Source: Ignelater luminosus (taxonomy: Eukaryota; Arthropoda; Insecta; Coleoptera; Elateridae). From it: DNA of 64,000 nucleotides. Positions 49,474 to 60,732 of this stretch are shown here, piece after piece. The number at the start of each line of letters is the position of its first letter. Position 1 is the stretch's first letter. The notes under the pieces were generated by a model. The model saw only the letters and a program-made list of their open reading frames with translations, did not search any database and was not told the DNA's origin. The DNA lies in the NCBI GenBank assembly GCA_011009095.1, contig VTPC01090889.1, positions 62,001 through 126,000 of the forward strand, read 5' to 3'. A program made the translations under genes and the position numbers.

Positions 49474-52400
49474 TAAACTTAAGATAAGATTACACATGAA
49501 AATAAAGAAATATAATGCAAGGCGAAGTCCAATGTGGCTGCTCTCCACTTAACTGCATAGAAGAAAAACATGATGGTAATGACCTCTATTGAAGATCCAT
49601 AGAACTAGTTTGAGAGTGATTGTTACGTATTATAACCCTTACTATACACTGTTATAAAATTGTTGTTTAATTTTTCTGATTACTGTAATAGGCTTCTTGT
49701 GCATGTTAGATATATAAATTTTGTTATAAGTTGCATAGGACTACTTTCTGTATTTATAAAGGCAGTTTTTGTTTTCATCTTTAAATAACATTAAATAAAA
49801 GATTGTAATTAAATTTAAACATTGCAATCAGATTATTGCTATATTGTTAATTCCTTCTACATCAATTTGTGAAAAATTACATAAATTTGCTTTTAACAAA
49901 TTCTTCTTTTGTTTTTAAATGTTATTACTACAATAATAATGAAAAGAAATGAAAAAGACACAACACAAACTTATACAAGCAAGCAACATAAATAATTTGA
50001 AGGTTCATGTTAGGTTAGGTTACAAACAGATTAAAATACCGGGAATACCGGCAATACTGCCGGCGCTGTGGCTTTTTAGTGGCTACAGCTGCAATGGTTG
50101 ATGACATCAACTCTATCAAAAATTTAAACTTTATTCGTTTATTTCTCTGTTTCCGTGGTTTAAAAAAAATAATTTATAGACTCTACTTAGAGTTGGTTGA
50201 CACTATGCTAAATTTTCTAAAAAAGATTGTGCAAATTAATTTTTTCTATTTTGCGTTTAGAATAAGTCTATTCAAGCACCCAAATGACGTCATTTGAATG
50301 TTAGAATAAGTCGTTGGCGTGACAGAATAAACTAGTAAAATTTACTGTATTGATGTTGGTAGCGTTGAACTGTCATACGTCAAAGAACAAAGCAAATTAA
50401 TAAATAACAATGAAAAAGAAGTTTTTTTCACAGCCGCCCAAAATTACGCCACATAAATGTCACCAACCACCGTGAAATTCACTAGATTTAAAATTTTTAT
50501 TTTTTAATTTAGAAAATGGTATAAAGCGACAAAATAAAAAAAATAGTATAAAACACTCGTTGCAGAAGGTCCTTCAAGCACTCATTTATTTTTCAACTCG
50601 CCGCTATTTGGCTCGTTTCGGAATTTCAAATTCGTGCTTGAATAGATGCCTTCTACAACTTGTATTTTAATATACTATTTTTTAAATTCTCGGTCGTTGC
50701 AAACGGAGTTTACATAGAAATTTTTGTCAACAAAATTGGTAAATTTCTTGCAGAAAATGCGCAGTAAACGTGAGCGCGTCCATACGCAAACCGACATCAG
50801 CTGATTGTCTGCACGTTTGCTTGCTTCCCTATTATTTGAGGTTATGTTTACGAGTTGCGTTAAAGGTTGATTAAAGGTCACTGCAAACAGCTGTAAATAG
50901 ATTGATACTGCGCACGCTCACATCAAAAATCTTGTAAAAAAAATTATGCATAGTTGCATACAACTCGGTACAACGTACCAAAAATTTTCAAAGGAATTTT
51001 TGTAAAAATTCTTTTATAAAATTTCCACAAAATTTAGCAGTGTCAAACAGCTCTTAGCGTAGTTTTACACGACAGTAAATTTTAACACAAATTTTTGTAT
51101 AAATTTCTACATAAATATTTTACACCGTCGCAAACGCATTTTTCGTACAAAATTTTTGACTAAACGTACGTGTTAAATTTTATAGAACCTGTTCTAAAAA
51201 ATGAAAAAATTTTCTCTCAAATATGTGCCAATATATGCGCAGTATACTAGAACTGCTAGTATCACGTGAACGTAAAATATTACTATTTTATGGTATTTTA
51301 TGTTGAGATCGAGTTGTTCGTAAAATACAAAATAACCTCATAAAATCGACGTTTTCGTAACCTCTAAACATAAACAAATTAACAATTTAGGTTATGATTT
51401 CTTTGGTGTTTATTTTTTTATTCAGAGATGTCACTTGCAAATGTGATTAAACACGCATGCGCCATTGAGAAATCTTCTTATTATATATATATTATTAAAT
51501 AATATATATTATTATTTATATATATTATTTTATTATATTTTATTATTATATAAATAAAAATGAATCGCAAAAATGTATGAACCAAATTGGATAATTCTTT
51601 TTTTGTTGTGTTTGTTATTATCAGGAGAAGGTTTGTATAAAAGAAAATTTCCAAAAAAATTTACGGAAAGACGTAAGGCAGGCAGGATCAACGAAAAATG
51701 CCACCGTAGGTGGCTGCCATTTAGAGAATTTAATCTCTCTATGGCTGGAGAATGAGGGATGTTGGTGGATAGGAACGTCGACGGAGCGGCGCGTCGGAAG
51801 TTGGTGGTAGTCGTAGTCATGTCATGTCACATACCAAGCAGCCCGCGGGCCGGCCCACGAGGTGATGGCTGGTGGCGACGGTGGAGCAGGCCGGAAGCAG
51901 GTTCTCCACAATCCCCGCCGGTGGTGGTGTCGATGACCCAGGTTAAATGGAGTACCCAAGGACGGCCAGCGAGCCGTCACACAGAGACGACGAGGAGTTC
52001 GACGCGACGGTTCTTTTCAGAACAGTGTTGGAATGGTGTAATGAGAAGTGTGAGAGTATGTATATGTTGTGTAGTGTTGTGTAGTGTCTAGGTGTGTATA
52101 GTGTGCCGTGGGCTAGTGCAAAACTGTTCCGGCATTTGCCTTCACCACTGGGGAAACCACGGAAAAACCCAGCGAGAACAGGAAAGGGGAAAGACGTAAA
52201 AAAAACATTTTTTCTCTTATACGTCATTTCGAGTGGTTCCCGAAGTATACAATAGATGGCGCCGCCGGCAGGGTGGCGAAAGTGTCGAAGTGTATGTAAG
52301 GAAGTTTTCCCTAACTTTGAAGTAATTTGAAAAATGTAATGGTCAAAAACTCCTTTTGAATAATACAAAAATCATACTACGTGTTTATTTATTGTGATCT

Positions 52401-55400
52401 TTAGTCACAAAACAAGTCGTACATTACATATTTTTCCGAATACATTCTTCTAAAGTACCAAATCAAAGAAGAATTTGAATAAAACATAAAATGTGTAGGT
52501 AATTCAAATTATGAAACTTGCAATACTTCAACATTCGGATACACTTTAATTAGCTAATGTCTCTTTCTTTTTTTTTGTTATGGCGTAATACTCATTCTAG
52601 AGTCGGCAAACCATCGGCGCTCTTTTTGTACTGTCCAAATGGAAAAACTAAAAATGTGGTTTATTACAAAGCTTTACAATAAAGTATATAAATTCTTAAG
52701 ATTTTTCTTTTATTTTAATCGTAATTTAATTTCGAAATGGAAAATTGTCTTATTTTTTTCATTAGGTACTCCACCCGTGCGAAGCCGGGGCGGGCAGCTA
52801 GTTTTACATAAAATTGATTACAAGCTGCAAACGGCAAACACGACTTAAAAAAAATTATTTAATTTTTTATTTCAAAATTTCTTGGCAAACTTGATGCAGA
52901 AATTTATGTTAAAATTTACTGTCGTGTAAAACTACGCTTATAATGAACTTTTATATGTATGTAAAATTCACAATTATGAAATGAGCCTATTTGTGATTTT
53001 GACAAGCAACATATGCGGCATTTTCCTAATATGTCTAAATATCTTTTTAAGAAATGCCTGTTAAAGACATCAGGTAGGTTATGTTATGATACTTAAAACC
53101 AACAGAACTGTAAACACAAAAGAGGAGTAAATAGAAAAGGTCTAATAAAGCACACAACACAAATAACAGCAGAAATAATTTATTACTACCTACCAATATG
53201 ATAAATAATATGAAAAATCATTGGATATTCTAACTGGGGTTTCTCACTTACACTCTGTTTACAATAAAGTGTTCTACATCTCTTGCTTCTGAATTTTTAC
53301 CTGGGTCTAGTTCACTGCTGATCATGATCACCCTTTTCCTCAATATTTACAAACTGTAGTTCTATTTTTTGGTTGCTGGTTTTTTGCCTACACCTTTTGT
53401 CAGTTTTGCTGTGAACTATAATTAAAATGCCATTCTTGAAGTGTGATGGTCCCGAATGTAAGTTTTAATAGTTATGAAACTATTTATTTTCTTCATTGTT
53501 ACTTTGTGGAACCCCCCAATAAATTATAAAACATCTGGGGATGCAAAGCATATCTACAACGAATTCCATTTTGTTACTGAATTTGAGCAACACTTTTAAA
53601 AAATTTTCAAACTTCGGCGGCCATTTTGACCATGTTCCCGAGGTGATATCAAAAAACTAAAAGTATATCTATCTCTTATGTTTTAAGGTAGAATACGATT
53701 CTAAAGTAAAAACAAAATTTTTGAAAATCTTTCAAATTTCGGGGGCCATTTTGAGATATCAAAAAAACGAAGACACAACGTTTCTTTAATTTTTGATGTA
53801 GAATCCAAATCTGAAGTCAAAATTTCAAAATCTGAAACAAAATGCGGACAGACAGACAGACTTCGCAAATTCAGTAAGAACTTCTATCGGAGTTCTTTGA
53901 AAATAAAGATATAAGTGGAATAATGTTTTTATTTTTTATAATTTATTAGTTATGAAACTTCTCATGAAACATTTCATGAAAAATTTTAAAAAAATGTTTT
54001 AGAAACTTTATAACCACATGCTGAATGGATGTTTCATATACATACCCTGAATGGAAGATATGATTGATATCCACATACTTGTGTGTATGAAATCAGCAAA
54101 CTTCATTGGTTATCAAACAAAGCTATGTCAACTTTAAAAAGTCAACCTTAAAATATTTAAATATTTTTAATTAGATGTATTTTTAAATTGTTTTGTTTAC
54201 TTGTAAAAAAAAAAATACTGCACAACTCGAGTGGAATGCCCATATCGCGTCATCCCCCAAGTATTTTTCTTTTATACTTTAATCAGTTATGTAGGAGTTT
54301 TTAAGACATTCTGCTATTTTAGCTAAAAACGGTTACTTTAGTTTACATAGTAAGCAATGGGAAAGTATTTGAGCTCTTGATTTAATCTGCCTTATCTTTT
54401 TTTTAAATTTTTTGTTATTGTTTAATTACGTATTTCTGTTTTTAAGGCTTTAAATAAAATTTACTGTAATAGTGTAAGAGTACAAGAGACTTGTTAATAT
54501 TAAAGAGAGATTAGTTGCAAGAGCAAAATTTCTTAAAAATTTCGTACATGACTGAGAAGAGGATAAAATGAGTTTTCATTTATTGATGTGACATAAATGT
54601 TGTGTTGCCATTTAAAAATCTTAAATCGGATAGCGTCACCTAGCGAACATGATTGAAAATTAATGTTTTTGTACCAATGTGTGCCCTTAAGTGACATTTT
54701 AAACATCATTTTCAGAATTCCAAAATTTTTTTACTAATTACTGAAATATTCCATTGTCCCATTCCTCACTGAACACCTTGTATAATATTTTTCGGATTAT
54801 ATATACCATGTACCTCAGAGATGAAGATTTTGCACTAGTGATTTGTATACAGGTACATCAATCAAGGTCAAAAAGGCAATAAATTTGTTAGGAAAAAGAT
54901 TATAAAAAGTCATAATTTAATCACAATAAAGTCATAAAATCCTAACTAAATAATTTTCAAAAACTGTTGAGCACGAGGAATTTTCTGAAGATGGTATAAA
55001 GTTCATATAATTTATGTCCTTGGTTGATCATGAGAGAGAAGGAGAGATAATTTGGTATATCCCACATACAGACACAAATTTCTTGTCTGTCTTCTTCATG
55101 GCTGACCAAATCACAATTTTTATGAATCAGGGGTTACCTAATTCACCAACTTATCTTAACAGTTCAATCATAGATAGATCTAATAGAATGACCTATCTTT
55201 CACAGCACATTATTATTATTATTTACAGACCTTGATAAGCTTCTTTTGAGTGGAAAACAAGTTCCAGTTCACATATTCTGTGTGGAATGTGAAATTGCTT
55301 ATTTTACACTGCACAATAATCCAAACTCCTGTTCAAGTTTGACATTTTTTTGTTAATTTGCCTCTATAAGCCTAAAAGTAGTGCAAAGCTTAATGAATGC

Positions 55401-58400
55401 AGTAATTTTATATCAAAACATAAATGGATGTATTTTTCTTTATCTACTTTTGTTATTTTTACTACAAACAAAGTAAACTTGATATGTGAAACCTTACATT
55501 CTTAATGATGATAGATAAAATTTTGTATAAATTTATGTAATAGGAAATTATACATGCTAAATTATTTCAGTGAAGAGAACGTATATAAGCTCTGCCAAGA
55601 TGTGCGGACACGATATCCAGCAGAATTACAAGCATGTTATGTGGTTTTCATTTCTAATCCCAGTAGAACTGTACCTTTATGGCGGCAACGAGCAGGGAAA
55701 GATGAAGATAGGCTAGTGATTTGGGTAGGTTGATATATGTTTACTTTGAATAGAATAACAGAAAAATTTTTATATATTTTTTATTCCAGGATTATCATGT
55801 CATTTTTTTATATCATCCAGAACCAGATAGATGTTTGGTGTATGACTTGGATTCTGAACTTCCTTTTCCAACTTATGTGCACAAATATGTGACAGAAACA
55901 TTCCGTACTGACCATATTCTTAAACCGGATTATTTTAGGTATGTATGGATTTTATATTGCAGACATTGAATCTAGTAGGTTTGTTTTATTATTATACCTT
56001 GAATCGCTTGTGTAGCTCTGTAACTTATTGAAAAAATAAAATTACTTTTGGTAGTACAGGTTTTTTCTTAACTAAACAAACTGAAAAAACAAAAAATGCT
56101 TAGTTACAAGCATACTGCGTAAGGGTTTATTTTTTTCTTTTATGATTGTAGGGATAAAAAATTTTGGCAGCAGCAAGGGTGAGCATCACCCTCACCCTTC
56201 TTGTTTTTAAATTCTCTTGATATCTTGCCAAATGTTCTATAAGATGTGCTTGCCAAATACACATAATTATTTCAAACCAAAGCATTTTTAAATCAATACA
56301 GTTAGCTTATTTTGCAACTTAAAACAATTCACTTAAATAAACTTTATTTTGTGTAATTGTTTTTACATACGTAATTCTATTTTATGTTGTTACAAAAAAC
56401 CTGGAACTTTGAAAATAAAAAAAAGGAGTAGTAGATTTTAATTTGTTTACATAATGATAAAAATGATGTGTAGTGAAAACGAGTAAAAAAGTATGGTAAT
56501 TACGGGTATTGTAATTCTTTGCAAAGTACATGTAATAAAGCATGCATAATGCTTCTAAAAAGTCTGGCATGTGTTTAACATGGCATTCCAGAATGGCTTT
56601 TATCTTTTTTAAATAAAAGATTGCCTTTTTTGCTTTTTTTTCTTGTGATAAAAATAAAATACTGTGTAAAGAATGTGATTTATAATATCCACAGATTAAA
56701 TATTGGATGATGTACAAAGTGGAAATAGACTGAATATACTTTCAGTTGTTGTTACACCACATCTATTATCCTTATGAAAATTGATAGTTTTGTGGCGCAT
56801 AACTATCAACTTTCATCAGATGAATAATAGAAATATTGTTTTTATCTTATAACGTTTTTTATTGACTGCTCTAGAATGCTCTTGAGAGTATTTCTGTCAT
56901 TTTTCAATACATGTTTCTAGAACGTAACACATACTTTCAGAGTACTTGGGAGCAGTCAATCAAAAACACATTACTGAGGATAAAAAGGTTTACATTATTA
57001 AGCAACAATTTCAGTTTCACAAGAATGTATTGATTTTGCTTTCTGCCAATAAAAAGGTATTTTGCCAGTAAATAGCAGTAGGCCATGGAAACTTTGCAGT
57101 TTTAGCAATGTATAATAAATATAACTCTGCTGTAGTCTACACAGTTTAAATTCATCTGAGGTCTAAACTTAATTCTTTATTAATTTAATTATTTTTTTAA
57201 AAAAAAGGGTATTGTAAAATACTCAAAACCGTTTTGGTAGTATGGAGGGTAAACCAAAATGACCTTACAAATACAAAAAAAATATAGCTCATTGAAAGTT
57301 TTCAAATAGACACCCTGCATAATGCTTTTAGTATTTTTTGTGGTTTACTTTACATTATTTATATTGTTATTATTTTGATTGAATTGTTTCTTAGTAGAAA
57401 CTGAATTACATAGTCTACAGGTTTTTCACACCTCAGATATTAAACAGATGTTGGTTAATTTGACAATTTTCAAATCTCAGAATAACAATAAATTATAGCT
57501 TCTTATACAGTGTGTCCACATTTCGATGCTCACTATTAGGATCTCGGAAATTGTAAGAGATACGAAGTCAGTTAAATTAGAAAAGATTTGGCTATTTTAA
57601 AAATCAGTTTACTTATGCTTTTGTTTTTTCAAAAAAGTTCATGGCTTACTAGATATTTGCTAAAAACGAAATTATCTTATTTTTTTTTTTAAGTGAAATA
57701 TCTCAGGAACGACCAAAGATAGAAAAGAACAGTAAAGAGGGTGTTTCAGAGAATTTACTCTGAAACATAAAAAAATTATTTTTGCAATTGTCTTTTGTTT
57801 TATTTCGGCGGTGAAACGTAAATCCAAATTTTTTCTAATGGAACACCTACTTGATTTCCATATTACTGAACTGCATGCCTTAAATGTTTTTCAGTGATAC
57901 ATGGTTTGACATAGCTATTCTTTTGTTTTACCGAGTTATGAAGTGAAAATCATTTTTCATCATAGTGTGCCATGACATCTAACACACAAAGTTGTCGAGT
58001 TTTATCAAAGAAATTCATTTGTTATGCAAAAATTGCTAAAACAAATAAATACACTTTTATGGGACATTAGATGCTTATTTGATGCTATCTGTGAATGCTT
58101 AGTAAAGTATCTTAAAAGCATCTTTTGTTTTGTTTTAGCAATTTTTACATAACAAATGTAATTTATCTGACAAAAACCAATGATTTTCATATGTTTAAAG
58201 CCATGGCACACTAAGTGGGAAATGCCTTTTATTTAAAAAAAAATAAGATAATTTCGTTTTTAGCAAATATCTAGTAAGCCATGAACTTTTTTGAAAAAAC
58301 AAAAGCATAAGTAAACTGATCTCCGAAATAGCCAAGACTTTTTTAATTGAACCGACTTCATATCTCTTACAATTTCCAAGATCCCAACAGTGAGCTTTGA

Positions 58401-60732
58401 AATGTGGACACACTGTATAGGGTGTCCCAATGATTTGTGCTTTTGTAGAATAATATTATTATTTGTAAGAATATCAAAAACTACTACTAAGAAAAGTTGT
58501 ACATAACGATTGTCTGCATTTTCTAAAATTATTCTCAATAACATGGCACATCAAGTGTAGGTTTTCTTGAAAAACATCATCAAATGTAATAAGCCATTCT
58601 TGTATGATTTATAAATTTTTGATTTTAAAAATCTTCAAATCTTCCATCTCTAATCTTGAAAAATGATCATTAAAATTTTAACTAAATTGAGTTGTTGGTA
58701 ATTATCTTAGATACTTACCAAGATTTTAACAATTTGCTTTGTTTATATAGGGTGACTGAGAAAGCAGAAAGTAATTTACTCCATTTTTTAAATCAATTGT
58801 ATTGTTATAGTCAGCATTGGACGAGGCATAAGTAAACAAAAAAATATACAGGATGTTCTGTTTAAGAAAACCTAAGCTTTACGTGCCATGCTGTATAAAA
58901 TGCCCTATGTGGTTGAAAATAATTTTAGAAAGTACAGACAATCATCCTGTGCAACTTTTCCCAGTAACAGTTTTTCATATTTTCAACGAACTCCGAAGGA
59001 GTCGTTACTGAATTTGCGAAGTCATCTGTATGTCTGTATGTCCGCATTTTTTGTCAAATTTTGAAATTTTGACTTCAGATTTTGATTCTACATCAAAAAC
59101 TAAAGACAACGTGGTATCTTCGTTTTTTGATAACTCTTTGGGAACATGGTCAAAATGGCGGCCGAAAATTGAAAAATTTTCAAAAAATTTTTTTTTACTT
59201 TAGAATCGTATTCTACATCAAAAAATAAGAAAACATGTACTGTTAGTTTTTTGCTATCACCTTAGGAACATGGTCAAAATGGCTGCCAAAGTCTGAAAAA
59301 AGTAACGAAACGGAGTTCGTTGTGGTTATGCTTTGCATTCCCAGATGTTTATAAATAACAATGCTATTCTCTGAGCACAGACTGTTAGGACACCTTGTAT
59401 AAAAAAGCAGAATTTATTAGTTAGTTGTTTTTTGAGTTCAGTTAGTAATTGGTAGTTTCTAAATAATTTAATATGATAGTTACACAACTGCTGGTTAGGT
59501 TATGTTGATACATGTTCTAGTTGAATTTCTATTGCATTATATGAGTCTTTCTTATTGGCTTTGAACATCATGGGTTCTAACATCAAAATGAAATTTTCTA
59601 ACTTGGATTTACACAAAAAAAATCAGATTACCATTTGAGACTTTTGAGATACGGGAAGTTTTTACAGAATTCTTGAGAAAGAAGGCTGAAAGTGTTCCAA
59701 CCTCCAATAGGAATTCTTAATGTATTGAAACTAATTTACTGTATTTTTTGATTGCTTCTATTACTTCATTACTTTATCAACACAGTTTACTATACAATAT
59801 ACAGTATCATTCAAAAAAAAGGGAACACTCAACAAGTTTTTTATCTTGCGATTGACAAAAAAATGGTTAAATAGTTTGTTATCTATGAGCATGTGGGCTA
59901 TTTGGTGGCACTTTCAAATTCTTTTCTGTATTTTCAGTTAAACCGGAAATGAACACAAAAAATACAAGGTGTCATTTAAAAAACCAAAGTTGTGTTCATT
60001 TCCGGTTTAATGGGAAATGCAGAAAAAAATTTGAAAGTGCCACCAAATAGCACACATGCTCATAGACAACAAACTATTTAACCATTTTTTTGTCAATCGC
60101 AAGATAAAAGAGTTATTGACTGTTCCCTTTTTTTTTTGAATGACACTGTATAGTAAATGCATATTGAAGGTAAACTTTATTCTGTTACCTCTCATTTTAG
60201 ATATTTTCGAATTATACCAGCTTCAGATTTTCTACGTGATTTTGCTTCAGATAGGAGACATATGAAGCGACCTGATGGTACTTGGATTAAACCACCTCCG
60301 AATTATCCAGCAATTGTTTCAGCAAGTAAGTAATAACATGCGATTTTTAAATTTAAGTTCCCAGTAGGCTGTGGAATTTTTCTGTAGGGCGTAGCTTAGA
60401 CACAACACATGCCAACACATAACCTATAAACTGATGATTTTACCTTGTTTCTAATGCAAACTGTCAGTTTGACAGATAATTTTCCAGAATAAGCTAAGAC
60501 ATGATTTGTTTCTTTCATAGCCTCCTGGGAATTTAAATTTTAATGATCACATGTTAGTAGTTGGAGTAATATTTTTAAACTTTTCTTTTTTCCTATATTT
60601 ATACTTTATTTTCTTTTAATAGCGAGTACCCATAACCTTGAAGAATATATTCAAATGGATTCATCCAAAGGACCCGGGCAAGTGCTAAATTTAGCACAAT
60701 TTGTGCAACGCTTTTACAAACCTGCAACATAG
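46469..60732 (+). CDS. NTAQ1: Protein N-terminal glutamine amidohydrolase
   Basis: Five exons: 46,469-46,584, 55,571-55,724, 55,790-55,938, 60,201-60,325 and 60,623-60,732 (217 aa; human 205). The enzyme deamidates N-terminal glutamine to glutamate in the Arg/N-degron pathway (fly Tungus). The Cys-His-Asp triad is present: Cys39 in SCYCEENV, His93 in IWDYHV and Asp109 in VYDLDSELPFP. Other family blocks are FASDRRHMKRPDGTW and PPPNYP. The catalytic Cys codon is itself split by the first intron (TG|T), which is 8,986 bp long and full of transposons. The third intron (4,262 bp) is also loaded with MITEs. No truncation. Start chosen at the only upstream ATG in frame. The 3' flank is long, and the poly(A) site is uncertain (AATAAA motifs near 61,797 and 62,014). 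Confidence 0.95.
46585..48339. other. First part of NTAQ1 intron 1, nothing recognised
   Basis: AT-rich intron DNA with a short TGTG-rich tract near 47,475-47,510. No exon or repeat family recognised. Confidence 0.4.
48340..49100 (-). mobile_element. Degenerate mariner-like transposase relic
   Basis: The minus strand retains pieces in the right order. They are a helix-turn-helix with RIKNIVLEVQENPYSITQVL and HPYKVSLVQ (about 48,840-48,975), the catalytic-core block FSDEATFCLNG (about 48,740-48,780), TQYSEKFNV (about 48,650) and a C-terminal ITPNMLHNVSLSLSK-like segment (about 48,390-48,440). Stops and missing central parts mean it is dead. It appears to be of the same general type as the 15,148 element. 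Confidence 0.75.
49438..49470. repeat. (TAA)11 microsatellite
   Basis: An uninterrupted run of eleven TAA units in NTAQ1 intron 1. It explains the poly-Asn stretch in a local open frame. Confidence 0.98.
51745..52290. other. GC-rich block of foreign composition
   Basis: About 550 bp of clearly higher GC content, with GGCGGCGCG-, GGCCGGCCC- and CCGCCGG-type words, in otherwise about 70% AT intron DNA. It includes a CCACTGGGGAAACCACGG-like block and ends near ATGGCGCCGCCGG. Open frames on both strands have no recognisable homology, so I do not call a gene. It is probably part of an inserted element, perhaps the 5' part of the Helitron ending at 52,801. Confidence 0.5.
52765..52801 (+). mobile_element. 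Helitron-type 3' terminus
   Basis: The sequence CCCGTGCGAAGCCGGGGCGGG can form a short GC hairpin. It is followed after a few bases by CTAG and then a host T at 52,802. This is the Helitron pattern (hairpin plus CTRR, inserted before T), and ACCCGTGCGAAGCCGGGGC-type ends are common in insects. The 5' TC end could not be placed with confidence. Confidence 0.7.
53520..53895 (-). repeat. Dispersed repeat, minus-strand copy (CTCCGAAGGAGT family)
   Basis: The reverse complement of the 58,982 copy. It has CATCTGGGGATGCAAAGCAT at one end, CGGCCATTTTGACCATG and TAGAATACGATTCTAAAGTAA in the middle, and TGCGGACAGACAGACAGAC followed by CGGAGTTC at the other. No coding potential. Confidence 0.75.
53896..55570. 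other. End of NTAQ1 intron 1, nothing recognised
   Basis: AT-rich intron DNA up to the exon 2 acceptor (ATTTCAG at 55,564-55,570). No element boundaries could be paired. Confidence 0.4.
55939..57507. other. NTAQ1 intron 3, first part
   Basis: Mostly AT-rich and unremarkable. One near-perfect hairpin lies at 56,763-56,830 (CTATTATCC...GGATGAATAATAG-like arms around TTGATAGTT/AACTATCAA). A second, looser inverted pair lies at about 56,850-56,975, built on ATTGACTGCTC. Confidence 0.5.
57508..58415. mobile_element. TA-flanked long-palindrome MITE, copy 2 of the 23,897 family
   Basis: A 908-bp element with ends CAGTGTGTCCACATTTCGA beside TA and arms that pair over several hundred bases. It shares TTTGCTAAAAACGAAATTAT, CGGCGGTGAAACGTAAATCC and GTGCCATGGCTTTAAA with the copy in the PARP-like intron. 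High similarity between copies 33 kb apart shows one family spreading through introns. Confidence 0.88.
58465..58985. mobile_element. Foldback element with arms of about 100 bp
   Basis: The segment 58,468-58,571 is inverted at about 58,856-58,983. Shared blocks are AAAAGTTG(T/C)ACA, GATTGTCTG, TTTCTAAAATTATT, CATGGCAC and TAGGTTTTCTT. A CAGGATGTT terminus precedes the right arm. It sits between the palindromic MITE and the next repeat. Confidence 0.6.
58982..59345 (+). repeat. Dispersed repeat, plus-strand copy (CTCCGAAGGAGT family)
   Basis: Begins CAACGAACTCCGAAGGAGTC and ends near GCTTTGCATTCCCAGATG. It is the inverted counterpart of 53,520-53,895, and both copies fall in NTAQ1 introns. 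A shorter piece is at 41,192. Family unknown. Confidence 0.75.
59802..60148. mobile_element. Near-perfect palindromic MITE, TA-flanked
   Basis: A 347-bp element that is almost entirely a palindrome. The ends CAGT(A/G)TCATTCAAAAAAAA sit beside TA. The arms share TTATCTTGCGATTGACAAAA, AAATAGTTTGTT and AACCGGAAATGAACACAA, with a centre near 59,978. It ends 52 bp upstream of NTAQ1 exon 4. Confidence 0.88.

Larger units (their letters stand above)
51057..52937. mobile_element. Harbinger-like element with TTA target duplication and nested insertions
   Basis: The terminal inverted repeats begin GCGTAGTTTTACACGACAGT and continue through AAATTTTAACA(C/T)AAATTT, about 50 bp with few mismatches. Both ends are flanked by TTA, the 3-bp TWA duplication typical of PIF/Harbinger. 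No transposase is visible. The interior holds a GC-rich block (about 51,745-52,290) and a Helitron-like 3' end at 52,801, so at least one later insertion landed inside it. Located in NTAQ1 intron 1. Confidence 0.8.

Noticed and set aside
49358-49552. Open frame with a poly-Asn run
   Set aside because: The Asn run is the (TAA)11 microsatellite; the rest has no homology.
51759-52368. Open frames of 110 and 141 codons on opposite strands in the GC-rich block
   Set aside because: Long frames are expected by chance in GC-rich DNA, and neither reads like a known protein.
53421-53465. Short ATG frame ending near a GTAAGT-like site as a first exon
   Set aside because: Only about 13 codons, no partner exon in this NTAQ1 intron and no homology.
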